Assembly (NCBI RefSeq): GCF_003443895.1
Contig: NZ_QQOA01000030.1
Coordinates: 1 to 64,000, forward strand
DNA: 64,000 nt
Source of the DNA: Paraburkholderia phosphatilytica
GTDB lineage: Bacteria > Pseudomonadota > Gammaproteobacteria > Burkholderiales > Burkholderiaceae
Direction: 5' to 3'
Shown: positions 41,782 through 49,757 of the stretch, in pieces
Numbering within the stretch: the first letter of the stretch is position 1
Layout: the number at the start of each line of letters is the position of its first letter
Made by a program: the position numbers and the translations under genes
Notes under the pieces: model-generated
Seen by the model: only the letters and a program-made list of their open reading frames with translations
Databases searched by the model: none
Told to the model about the DNA's origin: nothing

Positions 41782-43280
41782 GCGTTCACCTCGTCGAAAC
41801 TCGCGGACAGCAGCGCCTCTTCGGTGCATTCGCTCGCGCTCAGCACGCGCGTCACGCGGCCCGCGCGAAACACGTACGTGCGGTCGCAGTACGCGAACTC
41901 GTCGTTTTCCGTCGTGTACCAGAGGAACGTGCGGCCCTTCGCCGCCTCGGCCTGCAGCAGGCCGTAGATTTCCATCTTCGTGCCGATGTCGACGCCGCGC
42001 ATCGGATCGTCCATCAAAACCAGTTCGGCATCCGAAGCAAGTGCACGCGCGAACAGTACCTTTTGCTGGTTACCGCCGGACAGCGCGAGGATCGTGTCGG
42101 TGGGTGCGGCGCCGCGAATGCCGATGCGCTTCGTCCACGTGTCGAAGCGCTCGCGCAACGCATCGCGGTCAATCCAGGTCTTGCCGTTCGCGTCGAACAG
42201 GCTGCGAATGTCGAAGTTCTGCGCGATGGTCCAGTCCGCAAAGACGCCGTCCGCGCGCCGGTCGCCGGCGACGAACGCGACCTTCTGGCGCGCGCCGCGG
42301 CGGCGCGCCTGCTCGTAGATCGCGAGCAGCGCATCGGTCTGCCCTTGCCCGGCCAGACCCGCGAAGCCGACGATGCTGCCGCGCGCGGCTTCGATCGTCG
42401 TCTGGCCGCGCGTGCCGCCAAGCGTCCAGCTGAAATCGGCGCGATGCGCGGCCTGCGCGGCGCGCTGCGGTGTAGCGGCAGCGCCTTCGGTGAACTGCCC
42501 CATCGCGCGGATGATGTGCTCTTTCTCGAGATTGCTCGCGGGCAGCGTCGCGACAATCTTGCCGTCGCGCATCACCATCACGCGATCGGCGCTGCGCAGC
42601 ATCTCTTCGAGCATGTGGGTGATCAGGATGCAGGTCACGCCCGCCGCCGCGCGGTCGCGAATGTACGCAAGCAATTGATCCGCCGTATAGCGGTCAAGGC
42701 TCGAAGTCGGCTCGTCGAGAATCACGAGACGCACCGGCGCGTCGACCTGCGCGAAGCCGCGCGCGATCTCCACCATCTGCTGCTGCGTGAGCGACAGATC
42801 ACCAACGACGTCCGTACCCTTCAGCCCGTGACCGGGAAAGATCGCGTCGAGCTGCGCCTCGATGATGCGCCGCGCCTGCCTCCGCCAGCCGAAGCTGCGC
42901 AGCTGCGGATGCACCGCGCGCATGTTCTCTTCGATCGTCAGGTTCGGGCACAGCGACAGTTCCTGGAACACGCAGCGGATACCGAGCGAACGCGCGGTGG
43001 CCGCATCGAAACCCTGCGCGTGGCGTGCGCCGTCCATGTCGAGCGCGCCCGCGTTCGCGCGGCGCGCGCCGGACAGCACCGACATCAGCGTCGATTTGCC
43101 CGCTCCGTTGTGCCCCGCGATCGCCACGCACTCGCCGGCCGCGAAATCGAAGTCGACACCCTGCAGCGCGCGTACGCTGCCGAACGACACGTCGAGCGCG
43201 CGCACCGACAGCAGTGGCGCGCCTCGCACGGGCGCGTCCGCTTGCGGCCCGCTCAACTGCATGCTTTCGGATAGATTCAT
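41778..43280 (-). CDS. Sugar ABC transporter ATPase, double-domain (RbsA-like)
   Basis: 500 residues with two ATPase halves. The first has Walker A GHNGAGKST, LSLTQQQMVEIARG and VILDEPTSSLD. The second has the degenerate Walker A usual in this family (GFAGLAGQGQTDALL), LSGGNQQKVLFARALA and LMDDPMRGVDIG. It is separated from the binding-protein gene by an 83-bp gap holding a terminator-like hairpin. Confidence 0.94.
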   Translation of the reverse strand: MNLSESMQLSGPQADAPVRGAPLLSVRALDVSFGSVRALQGVDFDFAAGECVAIAGHNGAGKSTLMSVLSGARRANAGALDMDGARHAQGFDAATARSLGIRCVFQELSLCPNLTIEENMRAVHPQLRSFGWRRQARRIIEAQLDAIFPGHGLKGTDVVGDLSLTQQQMVEIARGFAQVDAPVRLVILDEPTSSLDRYTADQLLAYIRDRAAAGVTCILITHMLEEMLRSADRVMVMRDGKIVATLPASNLEKEHIIRAMGQFTEGAAATPQRAAQAAHRADFSWTLGGTRGQTTIEAARGSIVGFAGLAGQGQTDALLAIYEQARRRGARQKVAFVAGDRRADGVFADWTIAQNFDIRSLFDANGKTWIDRDALRERFDTWTKRIGIRGAAPTDTILALSGGNQQKVLFARALASDAELVLMDDPMRGVDIGTKMEIYGLLQAEAAKGRTFLWYTTENDEFAYCDRTYVFRAGRVTRVLSASECTEEALLSASFDEVNA

Positions 43281-43317
43281 CGATCGCCACGCATGATTGA
43301 CTACAGGAAAAACGAAA

Positions 43318-43349
43318 GCGCACCGGCAGCTTCAAAGCCACCGGTGCGC
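43318..43349 (-). terminator. Intra-operon terminator/attenuator
   Basis: A 9-bp stem GCGCACCGG/CCGGTGCGC with a 14-nt loop, followed on the minus strand by TTTCGTTTTTCC. It lies between the binding-protein stop and the ATPase start and would let the binding protein be made in excess over the membrane components. Confidence 0.65.
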
Positions 43350-43363
43350 GACTGCAACCGCGC

Positions 43364-44398
43364 TTACTTCTTCGTGCCTTCGACCATATCCACCACCTGA
43401 TCGCGCGTGAACACGTTGCTGGCCACCGTGCCGGGCGCTGTTTTCGGCAGCACCGTCGCGAGCGAATCGGGCGTGACGGTCAGCGTGGGCAGCGACATGT
43501 CGTGCGGCAGCTTGTTGCCCGCGAGAATCTGCTGCGCCGCCCAGAATGCAAACGTCGACGAGCCCGGATCGGCCGCGATCGACATCGTCTTGTACGTGGC
43601 CACACCCTGCGACTGCCACCACGCGAGCTCTTCCTGGCGATTGCCGAGGATGATGGTCGGCATCTTGCGGTTCGCGGCGCGGAACGCCTGCGCGACACCA
43701 TAGCCGTCGCCGCCCTGCGTCACCACCGCGTCGATCTGCGGCAACGACGGCAGGATGCCGGCCACCTCTTTCTGCGCGACCGTCTGCGTCCACTGACCAT
43801 ACACCGAGCCGACCATCTTCATGCCTGGATACTTCTTCACCTCGTCGACGATGCCCTGGTGAATCTCGTCATCCACCGACACACCGGCAAGACCCCGCAC
43901 TTCGAGCAGATTGCCCTTGCCGCCCAGTTGCTTCGCAAGGAAGTCGACCTCGGTCGCGCCCATCTTGTGGAAGTCCGCCCCGATCCGGTATGCGCACGGT
44001 TCGGTGACGATGCCGTCGAACGACACGACGACGACGCCCGCGGCGCACGCCTGCTTCACTGCGCCATTCAGCGCGGTCGGCGACGCGGCGTTGATGACGA
44101 TCGCCTTGTAGCCCTGCAGCACGAGGTTCTGGATCTGCTGCGCCTGCTCGGTGGCCTGGTTTTCCGCGGTGGTGAACGCGGGCGCATCGGCGATCAGGCC
44201 GGCCTTCTTCGCCTGCGTCGCGACCTCGGCCCAGCTCTTCAGCTGCTGCTGGCGAAACGTGTTGCCCGCGTAGCTGTTCGATAGCGCGATCTTGTCTTTC
44301 GACGTATCGCCGGTCGCGACCGCCGCGACTGCCGCGGTGCTCACCGCGACGAGCGTGAGGGCGGCAACGCGCGCCAGCTGTGAAGGGATCAATGCCAC
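43364..44398 (-). CDS. Sugar ABC transporter substrate-binding protein (RbsB-like)
   Basis: 344 residues. It starts with GTG at 44398, with AGGAGA six bases upstream. A signal peptide runs to about AAVAAVATG. The Peripla_BP_4 fold is seen in IALSNSYAGNTFRQQQLKSW, the repeated VINAASPTALNGAVKQA and DAVVTQGGDGYGVAQAF. First gene of the importer operon. The conserved operator at 44550-44571 lies upstream, linking it to the sugar-acid regulon. Confidence 0.92.
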   Translation of the reverse strand: MALIPSQLARVAALTLVAVSTAAVAAVATGDTSKDKIALSNSYAGNTFRQQQLKSWAEVATQAKKAGLIADAPAFTTAENQATEQAQQIQNLVLQGYKAIVINAASPTALNGAVKQACAAGVVVVSFDGIVTEPCAYRIGADFHKMGATEVDFLAKQLGGKGNLLEVRGLAGVSVDDEIHQGIVDEVKKYPGMKMVGSVYGQWTQTVAQKEVAGILPSLPQIDAVVTQGGDGYGVAQAFRAANRKMPTIILGNRQEELAWWQSQGVATYKTMSIAADPGSSTFAFWAAQQILAGNKLPHDMSLPTLTVTPDSLATVLPKTAPGTVASNVFTRDQVVDMVEGTKK

Positions 44399-44549
44399 TT
44401 GTCGTCTCCTGATGTCGTTGGGTCGCCGCCCGGGTGCCGTAAGCGTGGTGGTGCCAAGCGCGTGCGTGCGCGTGGTGATGAAGCGTCGGCTGTCGTCGGG
44501 GCGCGCGCATGGATCGCCACGGTTCCCGATGGCTGAATCCTATGTTACA

Positions 44550-44571
44550 ACCTACTACCATACAAGTAGGT
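44550..44571. promoter_or_regulatory. GntR operator candidate between the ABC importer and lactonase genes
   Basis: ACCTAC-N10-GTAGGT has 6-bp perfect arms and contains CTACCATACAAGTA (44555-44568), the exact 14-mer seen at 38281. It sits between divergent starts at 44398 and 44698. Confidence 0.65.
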
Positions 44572-44697
44572 GTTTTTCCGAATCTGTCGGACGAAGGGTC
44601 TCTGGATGCGCGCGGCGCGCCCTACAATCCGTACGTTTGTGGACTTTTGCGTGAGCCAACGCATTCGCTTACGCCGACGCAACATGGAGCCGATCGC

Positions 44698-45822
44698 ATG
44701 ACGAGCCGCACGCTGGTGTTCGCAGGTAGCCTGACTCGCGCGGTGCCGCATTTCGCCGCGGCGCATGGCACAGGCATCACGTCGTTCGCTTTCGACGAGA
44801 CGACGGGCAAGCTGACGCGGCTCTCTGAAACCGGCGGCGTCGACAATCCGACCTATCTCGCGCTGCTGCCGGCACGCGACATGCTCTATGCGACGAGCGA
44901 GGTATTCGGCAAAGCGGAAGGCGCAATCAGCGCGTTCGATATCGATCGCGACACTGGCGCGCTGACCGCGGTCGGCGAGCGTCATCCGACGCGCGGCAGT
45001 CTGTCCGCGTACTGCACGACCGATAAGGAAGGCCGTTATGCGTTCGTCGCAAACTACGCGCACGAGACGCCGGGCGAACAGCCGGGGCGGCACGTCGTGA
45101 GCTTTGCGATTCGCGACGACGGCACGCTGTCGCCGGCAGTCAGCGAGTTCACACATCGCGGCGCGGGGCCGCGCGCGGATCGCCAGGCGGTGCCGCACGC
45201 GCACTGCGTCGCCGTGGCGCCGGACAACCGCTTCGCGCTCGTCACCGATCTCGGCACGGACTCGATTGCGACCTATCGCATCGATGATGCGGGCGGCGGT
45301 TTGCAGGTGTGGTCGGAAGCCAGGACGTTACGCGTCGCGCCGGGCAGCGGTCCGCGCCATCTCGCGTTTCATCCGGATGGCGCGAACGTCTATCTGCTCG
45401 ATGAACTGGACAACACGCTGTGCCGGCTCGGCTACGACCGTGCGAGCGGCACGCTGCGGCTGTTGCAGACTGTGGAGGGATTGCCAGAAGGCACCAGGCC
45501 GAGCGCCGCCGCGGACATCGTCGTATCGAACGATGGCCGCTTCGCGTATGCGACGTTCAGAGGGGAAGACAGCGTCGGTGGATACGCGCTCGCCGACGAT
45601 GGCGCGATTACCGGCTGTTGCGGACATCATCCCGCGGGCGGCAGGACGCCACGCGCCTTCACATTGTCGCCGTCGAATCGCTTCCTGCTGGTCGCCGCGC
45701 AGGACAGCGACCGGCTGGTGGTGTGGCGGCGCGATCCGCACACCGGCGCCCTCGTCGAAAAGGCCGACGAAGTGGAAATCGGCACGCCGATGTGCGTGAA
45801 GGCAATGCGCTTCGACGTGTAG
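44698..45822 (+). CDS. Beta-propeller lactonase (YbhE/6-phosphogluconolactonase-type)
   Basis: 374 residues, lactonase family PF10282-type. Repeated blade motifs such as AVAPDNRFALVTDLGTDSI, PRHLAFHPDGANVYLLDEL and AADIVVSNDGRFAYATFRG. The start at 44698 has GGAGC upstream; the reading back to 44509 would cover the operator. It should open a sugar lactone to the free acid, which suits an island that consumes gulonate/mannonate-type acids. No signal peptide. Confidence 0.88.
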   Translation: MTSRTLVFAGSLTRAVPHFAAAHGTGITSFAFDETTGKLTRLSETGGVDNPTYLALLPARDMLYATSEVFGKAEGAISAFDIDRDTGALTAVGERHPTRGSLSAYCTTDKEGRYAFVANYAHETPGEQPGRHVVSFAIRDDGTLSPAVSEFTHRGAGPRADRQAVPHAHCVAVAPDNRFALVTDLGTDSIATYRIDDAGGGLQVWSEARTLRVAPGSGPRHLAFHPDGANVYLLDELDNTLCRLGYDRASGTLRLLQTVEGLPEGTRPSAAADIVVSNDGRFAYATFRGEDSVGGYALADDGAITGCCGHHPAGGRTPRAFTLSPSNRFLLVAAQDSDRLVVWRRDPHTGALVEKADEVEIGTPMCVKAMRFDV

Positions 45823-45828
45823 CGCGAA

Positions 45829-47142
45829 CTACGTGCGCGCCTCGCTGCGCGACGACGTCACGCCGGCGTCCGTGGCATCGGCGGCCTCCACTTGAGCAAC
45901 GCCCGCTTCCGTCACTTCGGAGAGGTCGCGGCCACGCGTTTCCGGCAGCATCAACGCGGCCACCACCACGATCACGTACGACAGTGCCGCGCACAACCCC
46001 ATCGCCGCGCCGAGCGGCATCGTTGCACTCAATACGCCGACGAGCGTCGGCACCACCGCGCCGACCGCGCGACCCGCGTTGCCGCACAGGCCTTGCGCGG
46101 ACGCGCGGATGCTGGTCGGAAACAGCTCGGCGATGTATGCGCCTGTGCCCGCCGCGGTACCGGACTGCAGCGTGCCCAGCACGAAACCGAGCAGCAGCGC
46201 CATCGTCAGGCTGATCGGCGCGAACGTGTAGATCGCGACCGCCACCGCCTGCAGGCAAGCGATCGTGATGAACGTGCGACGCCGGCCGAGATGGTCCGCC
46301 ATCCAGCCGTTCAGGAACGCGCCCGAGAACGAGCCGAGAATGTTCAGCGAGAGATACCCGCCCACGTGATTGATCGACAGGTGCAGCGACAGCTTCAGGT
46401 ACGCGGGCAGCCACGTGATCATCACGTAATTTCCGCCGTAAATGCCGAAGGTAAGCAGGATCGCCTTGAACGTCGTCGCGCGCAGCGACGGCGAAAACAC
46501 ATGCCAGATGCTCACGCGCTGCACGTCGGTCTGCGCGCGCGCCTTCGCGTACACCGGCGCCTCGGTGATATTGCGGCGAATCCACAGCACGAGGATCGCG
46601 GGCAGCATGCCGACGCCGAACAGCACGCGCCAAGCGACGGACGGCGGCAGGAAGTCGAACACCAGCGTCGACAGCAGCACCGCGATGCCGTAGCCGACCG
46701 CCCAGCCCGCCTGCAATGCGCCCACCACGCGGCCGCGCACTTCGCGGTTGATCGTCTCGCTGATCAGCACCGCGCCCACCGCCCACTCGCCGCCGAAGCC
46801 GAGACCCTGCAGGCTGCGCGTCACGAGCAGTTGCCAGAACGAATGCGTGAACGCGGACAGCAGCGTGAAAGCGGAGAACCACAGGATAGTCAGCTGCAGG
46901 ACCCGCACGCGGCCGTAGCGGTCCGCGAGAATCCCAGCGCCCCAGCCGCCGAGCGCGGCCATGATCAGCACCGTCGTGCCGAGCAGCCCCGCCTGCGCGC
47001 GAGTCATGCTCCACAGCGCGATCAGCGTCGGGATCGCGAGCGCGTACATCTGCGTGTCCATCGCGTCGAGGCCCCAGCCGCTGAAGCACGCCCAGAAGGT
47101 GCGCTTCTCGTTGCCGGACAATTGGGTGAACCACTTCGGCAT
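45829..47142 (-). CDS. MFS transporter, probable aromatic-acid/organic-acid carrier
   Basis: 437 residues, twelve helices. FSGWGLDAMDTQMYALAIPTL and the loop GILADRYGRVRVLQ, then SLQGLGFGGEWAVGAVLISE, fit the sugar/aromatic-acid carrier group that includes AAHS members such as PcaK and GalT. AAGGAGA lies before the ATG. It is the last gene of the GalB-GalC-dehydrogenase run, so it most likely imports the ring compound degraded by this island (inference). Confidence 0.88.
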   Translation of the reverse strand: MPKWFTQLSGNEKRTFWACFSGWGLDAMDTQMYALAIPTLIALWSMTRAQAGLLGTTVLIMAALGGWGAGILADRYGRVRVLQLTILWFSAFTLLSAFTHSFWQLLVTRSLQGLGFGGEWAVGAVLISETINREVRGRVVGALQAGWAVGYGIAVLLSTLVFDFLPPSVAWRVLFGVGMLPAILVLWIRRNITEAPVYAKARAQTDVQRVSIWHVFSPSLRATTFKAILLTFGIYGGNYVMITWLPAYLKLSLHLSINHVGGYLSLNILGSFSGAFLNGWMADHLGRRRTFITIACLQAVAVAIYTFAPISLTMALLLGFVLGTLQSGTAAGTGAYIAELFPTSIRASAQGLCGNAGRAVGAVVPTLVGVLSATMPLGAAMGLCAALSYVIVVVAALMLPETRGRDLSEVTEAGVAQVEAADATDAGVTSSRSEART

Positions 47143-47202
47143 TGCCTGTCTCCTTGCTTTATGTCGTTCTGCGCCCGACTCAGCGCATCATTACTCAGCG
47201 CA

Positions 47203-48090
47203 TCATTTTTTCAACGTATCGACCAGCTTGCGCCAGTCGAACGGGACGGTGGCGTCGTACGCGATTCCATGCGCCGCCATCGCATCGACCGTCGCGTCCT
47301 GCAGCCGCGCGGTCGCGTCGCTCATCAGCGGCGCAATACCCGCTTCGCGCAGCGTGTCCGACACTTCGCGCATCTCGGCCGCGCGGCGGCGGCCATGTTC
47401 GGCCACGCGGCTGATCAGATACCCCGCCGGGTCCGCGTCGCGTTGCAGCTTCGCGAAGGTTTCCTTCAGCGACGCCAGCACCAGTTCTTCGGCGCCATAC
47501 GCGCGCGCGGCGCTCAGGCATTCCACCGACAACGCCTCGATGCCCTTGATCATCACGCTGCGACACATCTTCACGGCCGACGCGACGCCCACCTCGGTGG
47601 CAATCGCGGTCGCGTCGAAGCCAAGCGCCTGCAGCGCGGGCGCGAGCTGCGCGGCTTCGCGTCCGCCCAGCAGCATCGGCACGCGCAGCCCGTATGGCGG
47701 CACCGGCGCCATCACCGCGGCTTCGACGAACGCGGCGCCGGCCGCTTCGATCACCTGCCGGCCATGCTGCTTCGTCGCGGGCGACACCGAGTTGATATCC
47801 ATGAACACCTGCCCGGGACGGATGAAACGCGCCGCCGCCTCCACTACTTCGGCATCCGAACTAGCGGTGACTGCCGAGATCACGAGCTGGCCCGCGCCGA
47901 CGCAGGCCTCGAGGTTCGCCCTCGCGATCACGCCGGCGTCTTCCGCCTTGAGGCGCATTGCGGCGCCCTCGGGGCCATCGAGCTTGATGTCCCACATCGA
48001 TACGGCGACGTCCTTACGCGCCAGTTCCGCGCCTAGAATGCCGCCCGCTTCGCCGAAACCGATCAGCGCGACTGTCTTGATGTTGTCCAT
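47203..48090 (-). CDS. NAD(P)-dependent oxidoreductase with DUF1932 C-terminus
   Basis: 295 residues. A Rossmann domain begins VALIGFGEAGGILGAEL and resembles 6-phosphogluconate/3-hydroxyisobutyrate dehydrogenases; the C-terminal half (SVMIKGIEALSVECLSAARAYG) is DUF1932. The start at 48090 (MDNIKTV) is set by the Rossmann motif. It is found in the same operon as the aldolase and hydratase of the meta-cleavage route. Its reaction is not known; it could oxidise a ring-cleavage intermediate, because no LigC-type dehydrogenase is present. Confidence 0.82.
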   Translation of the reverse strand: MDNIKTVALIGFGEAGGILGAELARKDVAVSMWDIKLDGPEGAAMRLKAEDAGVIARANLEACVGAGQLVISAVTASSDAEVVEAAARFIRPGQVFMDINSVSPATKQHGRQVIEAAGAAFVEAAVMAPVPPYGLRVPMLLGGREAAQLAPALQALGFDATAIATEVGVASAVKMCRSVMIKGIEALSVECLSAARAYGAEELVLASLKETFAKLQRDADPAGYLISRVAEHGRRRAAEMREVSDTLREAGIAPLMSDATARLQDATVDAMAAHGIAYDATVPFDWRKLVDTLKK

Positions 48091-48124
48091 GGCAGATTGG
48101 GTTCCCTGAATGAAGACGGGACAA

Positions 48125-48820
48125 TCAGAGCCCGTCGAGCGATTCCACGTATTGCAGCCCTTTCGCCGCGAGCTTGCCGCGCATCTCGTAGTAGTCGAGA
48201 CCCAGCACGCCCGACGACAGCACCGCGCGCGTCTTCTCTTCCTTCGCGAGACGCGCGGTGGCCGCCTGCGCAACCGCGCCCGCCGTTTCGCGCGGCACGA
48301 TCACCACGCCGTCGTCGTCCGCGACCACCACATCGCCGGGGCACACCAGTTGCTGCGCGCAGACCACCGGCACGTTGACCGAGCCGAGCGTTTCCTTGAC
48401 GGTGCCTTGCGCCGATACCGCTTTCGACCACACCGGAAAATCCATCTGCTGCAGCGCCCGCACGTCGCGGCAACCCGCATCGATCACGAGGCCGAGTACA
48501 CCGCGTGCCGCGAGCGACGTAGCGAGCAGCTCGCCGAAGTAGCCGTCCTCGCATGGCGAGGTGGGCGCGACCACGAGGACGTCGCCCGCGCGGCATTGCT
48601 CGACGGCAACGTGCAGCATCCAGTTGTCCGACGGCGGTACGAGCACGGTCACGGCCGAGCCGGCGATCGAGCGGCCCGCGTAGATCGGCCGCATGTACGA
48701 TGCGAGCAGCCCGAGGCGTGCCTGCGCTTCGTGTACCGTTGCCGACCCAGCCTGCTGCAGAATCTCGATGATCGACGCGTCCGCGCGTTCGACCTTCGTT
48801 ACCACGACGCCGCGCTTCAT
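48125..48820 (-). CDS. 4-Carboxy-4-hydroxy-2-oxoadipate aldolase (GalC/LigK-like, RraA fold)
   Basis: 231 residues. The RraA-like fold is seen in ATVHEAQARLGLLASYMRPIY, GSAVTVLVPPSDNWMLHVAV and the metal/pyruvate-binding GYFGELLATSLAARGVLGLVIDAGCRDV. It splits CHA to pyruvate and oxaloacetate at the end of the protocatechuate 4,5-cleavage and gallate routes. TTGGAGA precedes the ATG. It overlaps the GalB-like gene by four bases. Confidence 0.9.
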   Translation of the reverse strand: MKRGVVVTKVERADASIIEILQQAGSATVHEAQARLGLLASYMRPIYAGRSIAGSAVTVLVPPSDNWMLHVAVEQCRAGDVLVVAPTSPCEDGYFGELLATSLAARGVLGLVIDAGCRDVRALQQMDFPVWSKAVSAQGTVKETLGSVNVPVVCAQQLVCPGDVVVADDDGVVIVPRETAGAVAQAATARLAKEEKTRAVLSSGVLGLDYYEMRGKLAAKGLQYVESLDGL

Positions 48821-49548
48821 GACAGATCTCCAACAACCCGCGGCGTGACGCGCTGATAGCCTTCCGCGTATTCGATCGCGCGCTTCGACGTGATGCCGAT
48901 ATTGCGCTTCGCCTGCACGCCGCGCTGCAACGCGACGCGCGTGTAGTACTCCCAAAGATGCTCCTGGCCGGCCATGCACTCGATCGCCTTGCGCTTCACG
49001 TCCCACACTTCGGTGATATCGAGGAAGGTGTCCGGCACCCACTCGCACTGCTCGGTCTGATGCGGCTCGAACGCGTACACGGGCGGCGCGCCGACCACTG
49101 GCTGGCCGGGATTGTGGCCTTCCGCCTGCGCGATGATGCGCGCTTCCTGCGCGACGTGCATCGCGAGCGGATGGTCGAAGTTGTACGGGTCTTTCAGCGA
49201 ATGGCTCAGCACGAATGCAGGCTGCAGCTCGCGATACACCTCGACGAGGCGCATCAGCGCATCGTCGGTCACGCGCAGCGGGTAGTCGCCGAGATCGAAG
49301 AACTCCACTTCCGTGCCGAGAATGTCGGCCGCGCGCAGCGCCTCTTCGCGCCGTGCGTCCTTCACCTTCTGCACGGTCATCTCGCCCTTGCGCCACAGCT
49401 TCGCCGATTCGCCGCGCTCGCCGAACGACAGGCACACGACCTTGACGCGATAACCGTTCCTGCGATGCAGCGCGATCGCACCGCCCGCGCGCCAGACGAA
49501 ATCGGCGCTATGCGCGCTCACCACCAGCATCGACTGATTGGATGACAT
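48817..49548 (-). CDS. galB: 4-Oxalomesaconate hydratase, PIG-L family (GalB-like)
   Basis: 243 residues, PIG-L/LmbE fold. VVSAHSADFVWRAGGAIALH holds the zinc-binding motif in the GalB form (AHSAD rather than AHPDD), and FDHPLAMHVAQEA supplies the distal histidines. In Pseudomonas putida GalB, a PIG-L-like protein, hydrates 4-oxalomesaconate to CHA. ATGA overlap with the aldolase gene supports this over a sugar deacetylase role. A LysR-type palindrome lies 100 bp upstream. Confidence 0.85.
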   Translation of the reverse strand: MSSNQSMLVVSAHSADFVWRAGGAIALHRRNGYRVKVVCLSFGERGESAKLWRKGEMTVQKVKDARREEALRAADILGTEVEFFDLGDYPLRVTDDALMRLVEVYRELQPAFVLSHSLKDPYNFDHPLAMHVAQEARIIAQAEGHNPGQPVVGAPPVYAFEPHQTEQCEWVPDTFLDITEVWDVKRKAIECMAGQEHLWEYYTRVALQRGVQAKRNIGITSKRAIEYAEGYQRVTPRVVGDLS

Positions 49549-49647
49549 CGTTGAAAGTCCTGTCCGGATTGAAATGAACAGGGCGATTCTAGGACCGATG
49601 CGCGTGCCAGGCCCTTTCGAAGGACCCGCAATCCCCTTCTCTTCTAT

Positions 49648-49670
49648 TTATCGATGCTGTGTTTCGATAA
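49648..49670. promoter_or_regulatory. LysR-type operator candidate upstream of galB
   Basis: TTATCGA-N9-TCGATAA: perfect 7-bp arms containing a T-N11-A core. It lies 100 bp before the galB start and 88 bp beyond the end of the LysR gene. The ATTTATCG part recurs near 51999. Confidence 0.5.
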
Positions 49671-49757
49671 GCGATTTGAGCATCCACAGCCATGCTGGAC
49701 AATGCTTTCACGGCGATGCGAGTCGAAACTAACCTTATGAGACAACGCGCGACGAAA

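Noticed and set aside
45892..48036. 714-residue plus-strand ORF
   Set aside because: Antisense to an MFS and a dehydrogenase gene, both with clear family motifs.
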